The notes: generated by a model from the letters alone, not told the origin. Shown: positions 43,245 to 51,604, counted from the stretch's first letter. The stretch is 64,000 nt of DNA from Oscillospiraceae bacterium (GCA_009777235.1 WRMH01000004.1:1-64000), one strand, 5' to 3'. Program-made: numbers and translations.

Positions 43245-44142
43245 CGCACCGGGCGCGTATGTGCCGGAAGCATTGCTATACACATATGATATTATTTCGG
43301 AGCTTGGCACGGGCGGCAGCAGCAGTGTTTATATGGCTTGGCACAAACGCCTTCAAAAGTATCTCGTAATAAAAGCGCGAAAAGACAGTTCATTGGGATT
43401 GACCCCGGCTAAACGCAATGAAGTTGAAGCCCTAAAGAACCTTAAAAATATGTATATTCCGCAGATATTTGATTATTTAATTGACGCGAAGAGCGGCAGT
43501 TATACTGTCATGGAATATATCGAAGGAGAGAGCTTTGACAAACTGCTGGCGGCAGGCAAATATTTTTCTGCGTCTCAAATAAGAAAATGGTACTGTCAGC
43601 TCGCCGCGGCATTAGAAGAGCTGCACAGAAACAATATCTGTCACCGCGATATCAAGCCCGCCAATATCATGCTCACGCCAAATGGCAGCGTCTATCTTAT
43701 TGATTTTAACAATGCTCTTGTACACGGGAATAATACAAAGATTGTGAGCCGCAGCGTTGGCTACGCGTCTCCGGAGCAACATTCATACTTTCAAATGTGC
43801 GAAAGCTACTGCCGCGGAGAAGTGAACATAACGGCAAAAATGCAAAACCCGTGCAGGCCGAGTTCGAGCAAGATTGATTGGAAGTTATCCGACATTTATA
43901 GTCTTGGCGCCGCGATGTATCATCTGTATATGGGAAAACGCCCGCCATTTGAGACGGGGGAGCTTGAGCGTGTTTTGAGCAAGCTGCCGGGCAAAACGGA
44001 TTTTGAAAGCAGCGCGGTTTCGGCTGCGACGCCGCTAAGTGTAGCTGATATTATTTTTTGCTGCATGAAAATAAATCCAAAGGAAAGATTTCGCTCCGCT
44101 CGGGAGCTTTATGCCGCTTTGGAAAATATACAGGCACCGTGA
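43225..44142 (+). CDS. Hanks-type Ser/Thr protein kinase, DFN variant
   Basis: 305 aa from ATG 43225, inside the end of the FHA gene. Gly loop GTGGSSSVY (28-36), invariant Lys50 in VIKARK, catalytic loop HRDIKPAN (140-147), and GYASPEQ as the APE region are all present. The magnesium DFG motif is DFN (160-162), which keeps Asp but changes Gly. There is no transmembrane helix or PASTA domain, so the kinase is cytosolic, unlike PknB/PrkC. It ends the Tad-WG-FHA run and stops 5 bp from the opposing ruvA. Likely substrates are the FHA protein or pilus components (inference). Confidence 0.88.
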   Translation: MYGKSISAPGAYVPEALLYTYDIISELGTGGSSSVYMAWHKRLQKYLVIKARKDSSLGLTPAKRNEVEALKNLKNMYIPQIFDYLIDAKSGSYTVMEYIEGESFDKLLAAGKYFSASQIRKWYCQLAAALEELHRNNICHRDIKPANIMLTPNGSVYLIDFNNALVHGNNTKIVSRSVGYASPEQHSYFQMCESYCRGEVNITAKMQNPCRPSSSKIDWKLSDIYSLGAAMYHLYMGKRPPFETGELERVLSKLPGKTDFESSAVSAATPLSVADIIFCCMKINPKERFRSARELYAALENIQAP

Positions 44143-44147
44143 CTTAG

Positions 44148-44762
44148 TTATTTTACGCCGCCGCTTAGCACATGGCGAATAATTTCTTCTACAGAGAACG
44201 CGCTTACATCTATACTGCGCATCGCGGCGGAAATTTCGCTTTGCGTGTATCCGAGTACCGTCAACGCCGCCGCCGCATCCCGTGCCGTGTCGCCCACGCC
44301 GCCCGCTTTTTTGGCGTCTCTTGCTGCCGCGTATCCGGTCGCCCCTTGCCCGATAGGGAGTTCCTTGCTCACCTTGTCTTTGAGCTCTAATATGACCCTT
44401 TGCGCGAGTTTTTTACCGATACCGGGAGCTCTTGTGAGCGCGGACTCGTCGTCGCCAATAATAGCAAGAGCGAGAGCCTCCGGCGTTGATGAAGACAATA
44501 TCGAAAGAGCCGCTTTCGGACCGACACCCGAGACGCCGAGCAGTTGCTCAAAGAACCGTTTTTCGCTCAAATCGTAAAAACCGTACAAATCAAAAGCGTC
44601 CTCTTTTATATTGCTGTATATGTAGAGCTTGGCTTTCTTGCCGATTTCGAGATTTGATAATGTTGAGATAGTTGTCATACAAGCATATCCCACCCCGCCA
44701 ATGTCGAGCACAGTGAGGTTTTGACCTATAACAGTGACCATTCCGTCTAAATAGTAGTACAT
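44148..44762 (-). CDS. ruvA: Holliday junction DNA helicase subunit RuvA
   Basis: Binds four-way junctions and recruits RuvB. 204 aa from MYYYLDGMVTVIG at 44762, preceded by AAAAGGAG; a longer in-frame start lies within ruvC. The OB-fold N-terminus includes GVGYACMTT, the HhH motifs are GVSGVGPKAALSILS and RAPGIGKKLAQRVILELK, and a C-terminal domain III begins near 150. It overlaps ruvC by 16 bp. ruvB, often next, is not downstream here. Confidence 0.96.
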   Translation of the reverse strand: MYYYLDGMVTVIGQNLTVLDIGGVGYACMTTISTLSNLEIGKKAKLYIYSNIKEDAFDLYGFYDLSEKRFFEQLLGVSGVGPKAALSILSSSTPEALALAIIGDDESALTRAPGIGKKLAQRVILELKDKVSKELPIGQGATGYAAARDAKKAGGVGDTARDAAAALTVLGYTQSEISAAMRSIDVSAFSVEEIIRHVLSGGVK

Positions 44763-45259
44763 ATATTTTCTCCTTTTGTGACAAGCAATGAGTTTACGGT
44801 ACGGGCGTGGCATATCGCGACAGCGAGAGCGTCGGCGGCGTCATCAGGCTTTGGTATTTGCTCTATATTCAGAAGTCTCCGCACCATTTCCATAACTTGC
44901 TTTTTTGGCGCCCGCCCATACCCTGTCACCGCCTTTTTTACCTGAAGCGGCGTATACTCAAACATGGGAACGGCACACTCTTCTCCGGCAAGTATGACCG
45001 CCGCGCGGCCTTGCGCCACCATAACCTCCGTTTTCTTGTTTGCGCCCCAAAAAAGCTCTTCAACAGCTATAGCGTCGGGCTTGAATGTTTTTATCAATTC
45101 CGAAACATCATCTTTGATTTGCTTTAGGCGCAAAGCAAGCCTCATGCCGCTTGGCGTAGAAATCGCTCCATATCTGTGCAGTTTTTGAACACCCGCGCTC
45201 TCGGTGATTATGCCAAACCCAACGGTTGCGACGCCCGGGTCAATGCCAAGTATTATCAA
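44747..45259 (-). CDS. ruvC: Crossover junction endodeoxyribonuclease RuvC
   Basis: Holliday-junction resolvase of the RNase H fold, 170 aa. ILGIDPGVATVGFGI provides the first catalytic Asp, AVEELFWGANKKT the Glu, and the C-terminal DDAADALAVAICH the last two Asp residues. It is first of the ruvC-ruvA pair. Confidence 0.96.
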   Translation of the reverse strand: MIILGIDPGVATVGFGIITESAGVQKLHRYGAISTPSGMRLALRLKQIKDDVSELIKTFKPDAIAVEELFWGANKKTEVMVAQGRAAVILAGEECAVPMFEYTPLQVKKAVTGYGRAPKKQVMEMVRRLLNIEQIPKPDDAADALAVAICHARTVNSLLVTKGENICTTI

Positions 45260-45447
45260 GATTGCTCCCTTTTTTGCTAATTTTGCTTTGTTGATTTGCT
45301 ACCTTGCAACTATTCGCGCATAGGCGTATGCCGTGACGCACTGTTTTGCTATCACAGTTTACGGTATTTTTACAAATCTGTCAAACGCTACAGGCTATGC
45401 GGTAGATGTTTGTCTTGCAGAAAAATTGCAAAAGCGGAAAAAGCGCA

Positions 45448-45476
45448 TTGCAACTGCGGGCATGGCATGATATACT
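45448..45476 (+). promoter_or_regulatory. Promoter of the thioredoxin reductase gene
   Basis: TTGCAA (45448-45453) and TATACT (45471-45476), spaced 17 bp, give a start near 45483 and a leader of about 73 nt. Confidence 0.6.
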
Positions 45477-45555
45477 GATTGCTGCGCAACCGGTATATCG
45501 GCAAATGGATTTAGAGTGGTTCTTGTGTTTTAGGATAGAAAGAAGCAGGGTTTTT

Positions 45556-46467
45556 ATGACGGATGTAATCATCATTGGGGGAGGCACAGCGGGCTTGACA
45601 GCCGCGATATATCTTAAACGCAATGCCTTGCAATGCACAGTGTTGGAGTCCGAAGAGTATGGCGGGCGTATTTTCCCCACGGCGGCAATTGACAATTACC
45701 CCGCGATGCCCGGAGTTTCCGGCTTTGACTATAGCGAAAAGCTCAAAGCGCAGGCAGAGGCTCTCGGTGCGGAACTTTTCATGCAGACGGCTCTATCGCT
45801 CACCAAAAACGGCAAATTTTGGCAAGTCACAACTGAAAATAACGCTATCACAGCCCGGGCGGTGATCTACGCGGCAGGAGAAAAGCAGCGGCTGCTCAAC
45901 GTCCCGGGCGAAGCAGAATTTAAAGGCCGAGGCGTGGCCTATTGCGCGGCCTGTGACGGCGCGTTCTTTCGCAACAAAAATGTGGCTATCGTGGGCGGCG
46001 GGGACAAAGCTCTCGACGATGCCTTGATTCTGTCAAGACTGTGCTCGTCGGTTCATCTTATCCACAGGCGCGGCGAGTTTCGCGCGGCGAGAGACACGGT
46101 AGACAGAGTAGAGCAGACATCCAATATAACACTTCACTTATATAAAACAATCGCAAGCATCAATGGCTCTCGGCGCGTTGAAAGCCTGACTATAAAAAGT
46201 GTAGAGGGCGAAGGGGAAGAAACCATAGAGGTCTCCGGCGTTTTTGTGGCGGTTGGCTCTGTTCCCCAAACAGCCCTGTGCGCCAAATTTGTAGAGCTTG
46301 ACAAACAAGGCTATATCATAGCGGGAGAGGACTGCATAACACCCGAACCCGGTCTGTTCGTAGCCGGTGACGCGCGCCAAAAGCCGTTGCGTCAGTTAGT
46401 GACTGCCGCCGCCGACGGCGCTGTAGCGGCAAAAGCCGCGACAGACTACATTTTGCGAGAATCGTAG
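45556..46467 (+). CDS. trxB: Thioredoxin reductase-like flavoprotein
   Basis: FAD/NAD(P)-dependent dithiol reductase, 303 aa from ATG 45556. FAD-binding VIIIGGGTAGLTAAIYLKRN at the N-terminus, redox pair CAAC (Cys130 and Cys133), NAD(P) loop VAIVGGGDKALDDALIL, and the C-terminal FAD motif FVAGDARQKPLRQ are visible. The usual A-T-C pair is CAAC here (CATC in many). Followed 145 bp later by a thioredoxin on the same strand, its natural partner. Confidence 0.93.
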   Translation: MTDVIIIGGGTAGLTAAIYLKRNALQCTVLESEEYGGRIFPTAAIDNYPAMPGVSGFDYSEKLKAQAEALGAELFMQTALSLTKNGKFWQVTTENNAITARAVIYAAGEKQRLLNVPGEAEFKGRGVAYCAACDGAFFRNKNVAIVGGGDKALDDALILSRLCSSVHLIHRRGEFRAARDTVDRVEQTSNITLHLYKTIASINGSRRVESLTIKSVEGEGEETIEVSGVFVAVGSVPQTALCAKFVELDKQGYIIAGEDCITPEPGLFVAGDARQKPLRQLVTAAADGAVAAKAATDYILRES

Positions 46468-46612
46468 AAACATCAACGCACCCCCTCAAACTTGATTTAG
46501 TGCAAAACGCTGCGAGCGTCAAAAATAGAAAACGCTTATCATTTTTCAGGCGACAAGTGGTAAGCATATGCGTACAAAACAATTTCTGTCGCCTGAGAAA
46601 TGGTGGTTTAAG

Positions 46613-46921
46613 ATGGTCAGAGAATTAGACAAAAAAGGGTTTGATGAGGCATTGCAGGTAAAAGACAGACCCGTTGTGGTGAATTTCTCGGCGGATTGGT
46701 GTCCGTATTGCAGGTTGCTTGCGCCGGTTATCGAAGATTTAGCGGCTGAGTACGCTGGTAAGATTGATGTATATCATGTTGATACCGACGAGCAGGAAGA
46801 GCTTGCCGCGCGGTATGATATTATGACAATTCCGACTGTTTTTGTTTTTCTAAACGGCGAAGTCAAAAATAGCGCGGTCAACCCTCGAAACAAAGAAGCT
46901 CTGCTTGATTTGGTTTTTTAA
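46613..46921 (+). CDS. Thioredoxin-family protein with CPYC active site
   Basis: 102 aa from ATG 46613; an upstream in-frame ATG at 46568 adds 15 unlikely residues. Thioredoxin fold with FSADWCPYCRLLAPVIEDLA as active site and IMTIPTVFVF holding the cis-Pro. The dipeptide between the cysteines is PY, the glutaredoxin-like value, instead of GP; this normally raises the redox potential, making it less reducing. The stop codon touches the next ATG, so the gene pair is coupled. Confidence 0.88.
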   Translation: MVRELDKKGFDEALQVKDRPVVVNFSADWCPYCRLLAPVIEDLAAEYAGKIDVYHVDTDEQEELAARYDIMTIPTVFVFLNGEVKNSAVNPRNKEALLDLVF

Positions 46922-47230
46922 ATGAAATCTATAAGAAAATTGTTCACCTTAACAATTCTTGCGCTCCTCATAGCCGGATATATTTTTTCAGCGATGTTTA
47001 TTCTCGCACATTCAAACCACGAGCATGATTCAAACGGGGATGAGGGAGCCTGCAATGCTTGCGTTCATGTGCTTGTGGCGGAGAAAATGCTAAAACGCCT
47101 TTTCGCAGCCGCGGTTAGCGCATTGTTTGCTTTGACTTGTTTTTATATTTCTCGTTTTGTTTGGAAATCCGCCGGCTTTCATTTGCAGTCATATACACCT
47201 ATTTGCATGAAAGTTCGAATAAATAATTGA
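46922..47230 (+). CDS. Small membrane protein with HxxHEHD motif
   Basis: 102 aa with two transmembrane helices (LTILALLIAGYIFSAMFILA and LFAAAVSALFALTCFYISRF). The loop between them has HSNHEHDSNGDEGACNACVH, a cluster of three His, acidic residues and two Cys that could bind zinc. Its stop codon is followed by a ZnuA-like gene. Starts directly at the thioredoxin stop. I do not recognise a family; a zinc-linked role is inferred from the motif and neighbour. Confidence 0.62.
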   Translation: MKSIRKLFTLTILALLIAGYIFSAMFILAHSNHEHDSNGDEGACNACVHVLVAEKMLKRLFAAAVSALFALTCFYISRFVWKSAGFHLQSYTPICMKVRINN

Positions 47231-47248
47231 CATAATCTCCGCAAGGGG

Positions 47249-47304
47249 ATGCTGCACCCATCCGAATGGGCGTGTCGTCATGTCTACAGACGAGCAAGCG
47301 GCAT
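47249..47304 (+). other. Possible three-way-junction leader before the ZnuA-like gene
   Basis: ATGCTGC (47249-47255) can pair with GCGGCAT (47298-47304). Between them lie CCCAT/ATGGG (47257-47270) and TCGTC/GACGA (47275-47293). The arms are short (5-7 bp), so this could be chance. It does not match any riboswitch class I know. Confidence 0.3.
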
Positions 47305-47355
47305 TGTCTTGTATTTTCACACCAAAACAACAAATATTTAAGGAGGTTATCAAGC

Positions 47356-48348
47356 ATGAAAAGGCTTGTCGCACTTATACTTGCGGCCGTACTGCCAATA
47401 TCGGCGGCGATCGGTTGCTCAAAGCCCGAAAAATCAGACGGCGAAAAACTCGACATAGAGAAAATCAGCATAGTTTGCACCATTTTTCCTCAATATGACT
47501 GGGTTCGTCAAATACTTGGAAACGCCACGGAGATTTTTGAACTGACCCTTTTGATAGACAATCGCATTGACCTGCATAACTATCAACCCTCGGTTGATGA
47601 TATTGTAAAAATATCATCTGCTGATTTGTTTGTTTATGTGGGCGGAGAATCCGACGGATGGGTAGAGGACATCTTCCGTCAGGCAATGAACCCGGACATG
47701 GCAGTAATAAATCTGCTTGAAGTATTGGGAGAAGGGGTAAAGATAGAAGAAATTATTGCCGGTATGGATCACGAAGGTGAAAATGACGGCGACGGACATG
47801 ATGAAGATGAAGAATGCGATGAGCATGTGTGGCTTTCGCTAAAAAACGCACAAATATTCTGCGCCGTTATCGCCGATGCTCTTGCCGCGCTTGATCCCGA
47901 TAACGTCGAGGTATATCAAAACAATTTGGCAGAGTATATTGGCCTACTATCCTCATTGGACGCGCAATACCAAACGGCGGTGAGCACGGCTTCGTACAAC
48001 ACTTTGTTGTTTGGCGACCGTTTTCCGTTTAGATATTTGGTGGATGATTACGGAATCGGCTACTATGCGGCTTTTCCCGGTTGCTCTGCCGAAACCGAGG
48101 CCAGTTTTGAAACCATTGTCTTTCTCTCCCAAATGATGGATGAGCTTGACCTGCCGTGCGTTATGGTGACAGAGAGCTCAGATCAAACCATTGCCCGGAC
48201 TATTATCCAAAACACAACGGCAAAAAATCATGAAATAGGTGTACTCGACGCGATGCAGTCCGTAAAGGCAAGCGAAACGCAAGGCACAATATCATACCTT
48301 TCCATTATGGAGAGCAATTTGGAAGCTCTAAAGGAGGCATTGAAATAA
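47356..48348 (+). CDS. ZnuA-like metal-binding lipoprotein
   Basis: Substrate-binding protein of the cluster A-I zinc/manganese ABC family, 330 aa from ATG 47356 with AAGGAGG upstream. Lipobox SAAIGC puts the lipid on Cys21. Zinc ligands fit DLHNYQPS (His74) and DEHVWLSLKNA (His157); the third position is Asp in GDRFPFRYL, where many family members have His. An acidic/His loop (about 138-156) lies before the second ligand, as in zinc- rather than manganese-specific members. No permease or ATPase gene is adjacent. Confidence 0.88.
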   Translation: MKRLVALILAAVLPISAAIGCSKPEKSDGEKLDIEKISIVCTIFPQYDWVRQILGNATEIFELTLLIDNRIDLHNYQPSVDDIVKISSADLFVYVGGESDGWVEDIFRQAMNPDMAVINLLEVLGEGVKIEEIIAGMDHEGENDGDGHDEDEECDEHVWLSLKNAQIFCAVIADALAALDPDNVEVYQNNLAEYIGLLSSLDAQYQTAVSTASYNTLLFGDRFPFRYLVDDYGIGYYAAFPGCSAETEASFETIVFLSQMMDELDLPCVMVTESSDQTIARTIIQNTTAKNHEIGVLDAMQSVKASETQGTISYLSIMESNLEALKEALK

Positions 48349-48350
48349 CA

Positions 48351-48842
48351 ATGAAAAAATATGTATCGCTCTTTTTGGCTTTGATTTTAATCTTTATAGT
48401 AACTCTTGGCTGTGAGAATAAAGGCTCGCCGCAACCTGACAGCAATGGTCTTGATTCGCATAACACTACCGATGCGGGGTCAAAAAACATAGATGTGGAT
48501 GTAGATTTGACTGCTCTAAGCAGTACGATGATCTACGCCGAAGTTTATAACATAATGACAAACCCGGATGATTATATGGGAAAAAGAATAAAAATGCGCG
48601 GTCCGTACTACGCTTCATACTTTGATGAAACAGGGTCGTATTATCATTATGTGATTGTCGAGGATGCCGCGGCTTGTTGTATGCAAGGGCTGGAGTTTAT
48701 ATGGAACGGAGAGCATATTTATCCGGATGATTATCCGCAGGACAAAGCAATTGTCGAAATAATAGGAGTATTCGGAAGCTATGATGAATTAAACGAAACA
48801 TATTATTATTTATCGGTTGATGATATAACAGCTGTAAATTAA
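48351..48842 (+). CDS. Small lipoprotein, likely partner of the ZnuA-like protein
   Basis: 163 aa with a signal peptide and lipobox VTLGC, lipidating Cys21. After a Ser/Asn/Asp linker there is a compact ~110-residue domain (from MIYAEVYNIMTNPDDYMGK to LSVDDITAVN) that looks like an OB-fold, as in the extracytoplasmic parts of the YcgQ/DUF1980 zinc-uptake proteins. A Cys-Cys pair (AACCMQG) lies in its middle. It starts 2 bp after the ZnuA-like gene, so a shared zinc role is likely. Confidence 0.7.
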   Translation: MKKYVSLFLALILIFIVTLGCENKGSPQPDSNGLDSHNTTDAGSKNIDVDVDLTALSSTMIYAEVYNIMTNPDDYMGKRIKMRGPYYASYFDETGSYYHYVIVEDAAACCMQGLEFIWNGEHIYPDDYPQDKAIVEIIGVFGSYDELNETYYYLSVDDITAVN

Positions 48843-48848
48843 CACAGC

Positions 48849-48898
48849 AAAAACTGCGCCATAGGCGAACCTGTAAACGGTTCGTCTGTGGCGCAGTT
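48849..48898 (-). terminator. Strong terminator after tRNA-Arg (minus strand)
   Basis: AACTGCGCCATAGGCGAACC (48852-48871) pairs with GGTTCGTCTGTGGCGCAGTT (48879-48898) through about 18 pairs including G-U. The minus-strand transcript then reads UUUUU (48853-48849). It begins right at the tRNA CCA end; on the plus strand the stem may also stop the zinc operon. Confidence 0.85.
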
Positions 48899-48974
48899 GG
48901 CACGCCGGAGAAGATTCGAACTCCCGACCTTCTGGTCCGTAGCCAGACGCTCTATCCAGCTGAGCTACCGGCGC
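48898..48974 (-). tRNA. tRNA-Arg (anticodon ACG)
   Basis: On the minus strand: acceptor GCGCCGG pairs with CCGGCGT (G1-U72), D-arm TAGCTCAGCTGGATAGAGC, anticodon stem CTGG/CCAG around loop CTACGGA giving ACG, and T-arm GGGAGTTCGAATCTTCT. CCA is encoded. Anticodon ACG, with inosine at the first position, reads CGU, CGC and CGA. Confidence 0.95.
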
Positions 48975-49066
48975 GTATGTGCGTTGGGTGCAGGCTATTG
49001 TTTGCAACACTGTGTTATGGTAACACAAAAAACTCAAAGACGCAAGCGAAATCTCACAGAGCCTCG

Positions 49067-50323
49067 CTATTTTGCCTCACTATTTTCACAATTTACCGTC
49101 TCCGTGCTGTAGTTGTAAAGCTCTCTAACCTTATTGCGCGGCGGCAGAACGAAGAATAAAATACCGAAAAGATAAAAGCCTTGAAAACTCATTTGAATCA
49201 ACCAGTAAGGCAAGTATTCGCCGAGCGCACCCGCTGCCATATGCCCGACAAGCAATGATGCCGATGTCATTACAAGAAAGAGCGCATTAACCTTTGCTCG
49301 CAGAATATTCGGCACTTCGGCCTGTATCGCGCTGACTCGAATATTCGCGCTGTTCATGCCCAAGATGCCAAGTAAAAACCTTGAGGCGCACATCAGAGGA
49401 TAAGGGAAGATGAAAAACACGGCATCAACGCCAACGAATATGAGATAAACAGCCACAGCAATCATATAACGCCTGTTGTCGGGAATACGGATAAAGTAGT
49501 GCAGCAAACCTCCGACCAAATACCCCGCGCTTGCGATTGACGCCAAAAGCGCGTATTGGTTATCTGTCAAAGTTTCACTGCGGCTAAATAGCGGATATAA
49601 AAGAACTTCATATGAGGCCGTTGAGAGCATGACTAAGCTAAAGAAAAAAAGTACGGAACGAACGCCCCGGTTATTCATCATGTAGGCTGCCGCTTCTTTC
49701 AAATCTCCCGCATAGTCGCGAAAGGTGCTTTTTGCCGACTCTATAAACACGAAGTCAACTTTAATTCTGCTTTCAATGGCAACGTCAATGACGCATAAAA
49801 TACCAAACGCGAACAAAATGGGAGCAATCCCAAATGCCGTATAAATCAACACAGCTATCGGGGCAACAACTATGCTGCAAAACGGGTATATTATGTTTAT
49901 TATCGCGTTGCCGCGAACATAGTTATCCTTACTCATGATCTGCGGTATAATGCTCTGCGACGCTAAGTGCGATATCACGCCAAAGCAACTGAGCAGCAAG
50001 GAAAACACGAGAAAGAGCGCGTAGCTGAATCCGTAAAAATACGTGACGGCTCCGGCAACAATACTGCCCGCGGCAAGCAGCAGCTCATTTGTGATCAGGA
50101 CGTTCAAAGGATTTCTTCGGTCAATGAGAGAACCCGCTACTATAGGCACTACCAATTGAGGTATCAGTGACAATGAAATGAAAATTGCGGAGAGGATCGT
50201 AGACTGCGTTTCACTAAAAACAATGATACCCAAGGCAACATTTAAGCCGACCCCGCCCAAAGCGGAGATAACCATGCCGCTGACCGCGCAGATGAAGTTC
50301 CGGTTCCAAAGCTTTGTTTTCAA
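49067..50323 (-). CDS. Major facilitator superfamily transporter
   Basis: 418 aa with about 12 transmembrane helices. The loop-2/3 segment GSLIDRRNPLNVLI is the MFS motif A counterpart, and there is a long central loop (about 190-215) between the halves. It resembles the drug/macrolide-efflux type MFS of Firmicutes (MefA-like); substrate is unknown. It follows the SDR gene on the same strand by 62 bp. Confidence 0.82.
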   Translation of the reverse strand: MKTKLWNRNFICAVSGMVISALGGVGLNVALGIIVFSETQSTILSAIFISLSLIPQLVVPIVAGSLIDRRNPLNVLITNELLLAAGSIVAGAVTYFYGFSYALFLVFSLLLSCFGVISHLASQSIIPQIMSKDNYVRGNAIINIIYPFCSIVVAPIAVLIYTAFGIAPILFAFGILCVIDVAIESRIKVDFVFIESAKSTFRDYAGDLKEAAAYMMNNRGVRSVLFFFSLVMLSTASYEVLLYPLFSRSETLTDNQYALLASIASAGYLVGGLLHYFIRIPDNRRYMIAVAVYLIFVGVDAVFFIFPYPLMCASRFLLGILGMNSANIRVSAIQAEVPNILRAKVNALFLVMTSASLLVGHMAAGALGEYLPYWLIQMSFQGFYLFGILFFVLPPRNKVRELYNYSTETVNCENSEAK

Positions 50324-50385
50324 ATCAGTTTACCCTTAAATTATGACAGATACGGCGAGCCGCAGCATATATCGTTGCTTCTGCT

Positions 50386-51327
50386 TTATTTCCCGGCTCG
50401 CGCCATCTCTAAATTCCACTTGATATGCGATCTGATTTCGTCCTCGCCCGTAAATTTTAAGCCAAAGACTCTTTCCATCTTTGAAACATCATAGAGCATA
50501 GGCTCGGCGTCCCAACCTTTGTCCTCCAAAACTATATCGGACTTCGATTCGGGCGTTTCTTCTAAAGCAATTCGGGCAATACGTTCCCATGTGACAAAAT
50601 CCGCCGCCAGTCCGAGAAAGACCTCTTCGTTAAAATCACTCTCCAACAAGGCAGCATAAAGCTCGCCTATCTGCCCCGCCGAGAGAAACTGTGTGCCGTC
50701 GTGCTGTGTCAGCCGGACAGGCTTATTTTGGATAACCGCCTCGGCAATGTTGCGAAAGCGGGGATCAAGCTGGGTAGTGCCGCCCGTGAAGCATGGGGTG
50801 GCAAAGGTATAGCCGGGGCGGATGACATTTCTTTTCATGCTCACTTTCTTTGCCTCTTTGCCCGCTTCGGGAAAATATTTCGCAAAACCGAGAACATAAG
50901 CCTCAATCGCGCCCTTGGTGCTGCCATAGAGGTCGAGGGGCAAATTACAGTAAGTCTCGTTCATATTGGGGCGGTTATGACCCATAGCGGCAGTAGAGCT
51001 GGTAAAAATGAACTTTTCCACACCGGCTTTCTCGGATATTTCCAAAAGGTTTACGGTTGCCTCCGTGTCATTTTTCAGCATAGAGACGGGTTCGTTTCCC
51101 CATCCGAGGGCAATGGATATGACAGCGTCGCAGCCTTTAACATAATCGGCTATTTTTTCATAGTCTGTCATCAGACCGCCGACGATTTCGATGTCGCCCA
51201 TCTTCAGCATAGGGGCGTACTTTTCGGGGGTGCGGGATAAAACCTTGGTCTTGTGGCCCCGCCCTGCGATGGCGAGGGTAACGTATTGGCCTATGCAGCC
51301 GGTTCCTCCGGTAATGAATACGTTCAT
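50386..51327 (-). CDS. NAD-dependent epimerase/dehydratase (extended SDR)
   Basis: 313 aa. Rossmann loop FITGGTGCIGQYV (GxxGxxG), TSSTAAMGH as the Ser strand, and YGSTKG holding the catalytic Tyr and Lys. The C-terminal half fits atypical/extended SDRs acting on nucleotide sugars or small ketones; substrate cannot be assigned. AGGAGG sits about 5 nt before the ATG. MFS downstream suggests a small export/metabolism unit. Confidence 0.85.
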   Translation of the reverse strand: MNVFITGGTGCIGQYVTLAIAGRGHKTKVLSRTPEKYAPMLKMGDIEIVGGLMTDYEKIADYVKGCDAVISIALGWGNEPVSMLKNDTEATVNLLEISEKAGVEKFIFTSSTAAMGHNRPNMNETYCNLPLDLYGSTKGAIEAYVLGFAKYFPEAGKEAKKVSMKRNVIRPGYTFATPCFTGGTTQLDPRFRNIAEAVIQNKPVRLTQHDGTQFLSAGQIGELYAALLESDFNEEVFLGLAADFVTWERIARIALEETPESKSDIVLEDKGWDAEPMLYDVSKMERVFGLKFTGEDEIRSHIKWNLEMARAGK

Positions 51328-51364
51328 GGTAATCCTCCTTGTAATTTCTATTCATTTTAGCTTG

Positions 51365-51388
51365 CAATCGTCAGATACTGCACGATTG
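51365..51388. promoter_or_regulatory. Dyad upstream of the SDR gene
   Basis: CAATCGT and ACGATTG are separated by 10 bp, about 40 bp before the SDR start. On the minus strand TTGACT (51394-51389) touches it. This is a likely operator for a dimeric regulator, not encoded nearby. Confidence 0.5.
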
Positions 51389-51394
51389 AGTCAA

Positions 51395-51604
51395 TAACTG
51401 CTGATTAAATACGGTGTTATATTATAATAATAAAGCTGTAACATCAAGACAAATTTTAAACCCGCGAGCTTTTTTTGCTTTCTTGATTATCTTGATTATC
51501 AAAAAATCGCCAAATTTTACATACCAACTCAATTCTCAACGAAACCATTCATACGAAATTTACTCATCAAAAGTCACTTCAAAATTACTCTACGTAAAAA
51601 AATG
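51395..51604. other. AT-rich gap, no gene seen
   Basis: About 210 bp between the SDR regulatory region and the infC promoter. Strongly AT-rich, with only short frames that lack ribosome sites. No repeat or RNA was recognised. Confidence 0.45.

Noticed and set aside
47221-47355. Known metal riboswitch (Mn2+, NiCo) before the ZnuA-like gene
   Set aside because: None of the conserved sequence blocks of these classes could be matched; only a weak generic fold is reported.
48810-49037. Short minus-strand frame across the tRNA
   Set aside because: It covers tRNA-Arg and its terminator.
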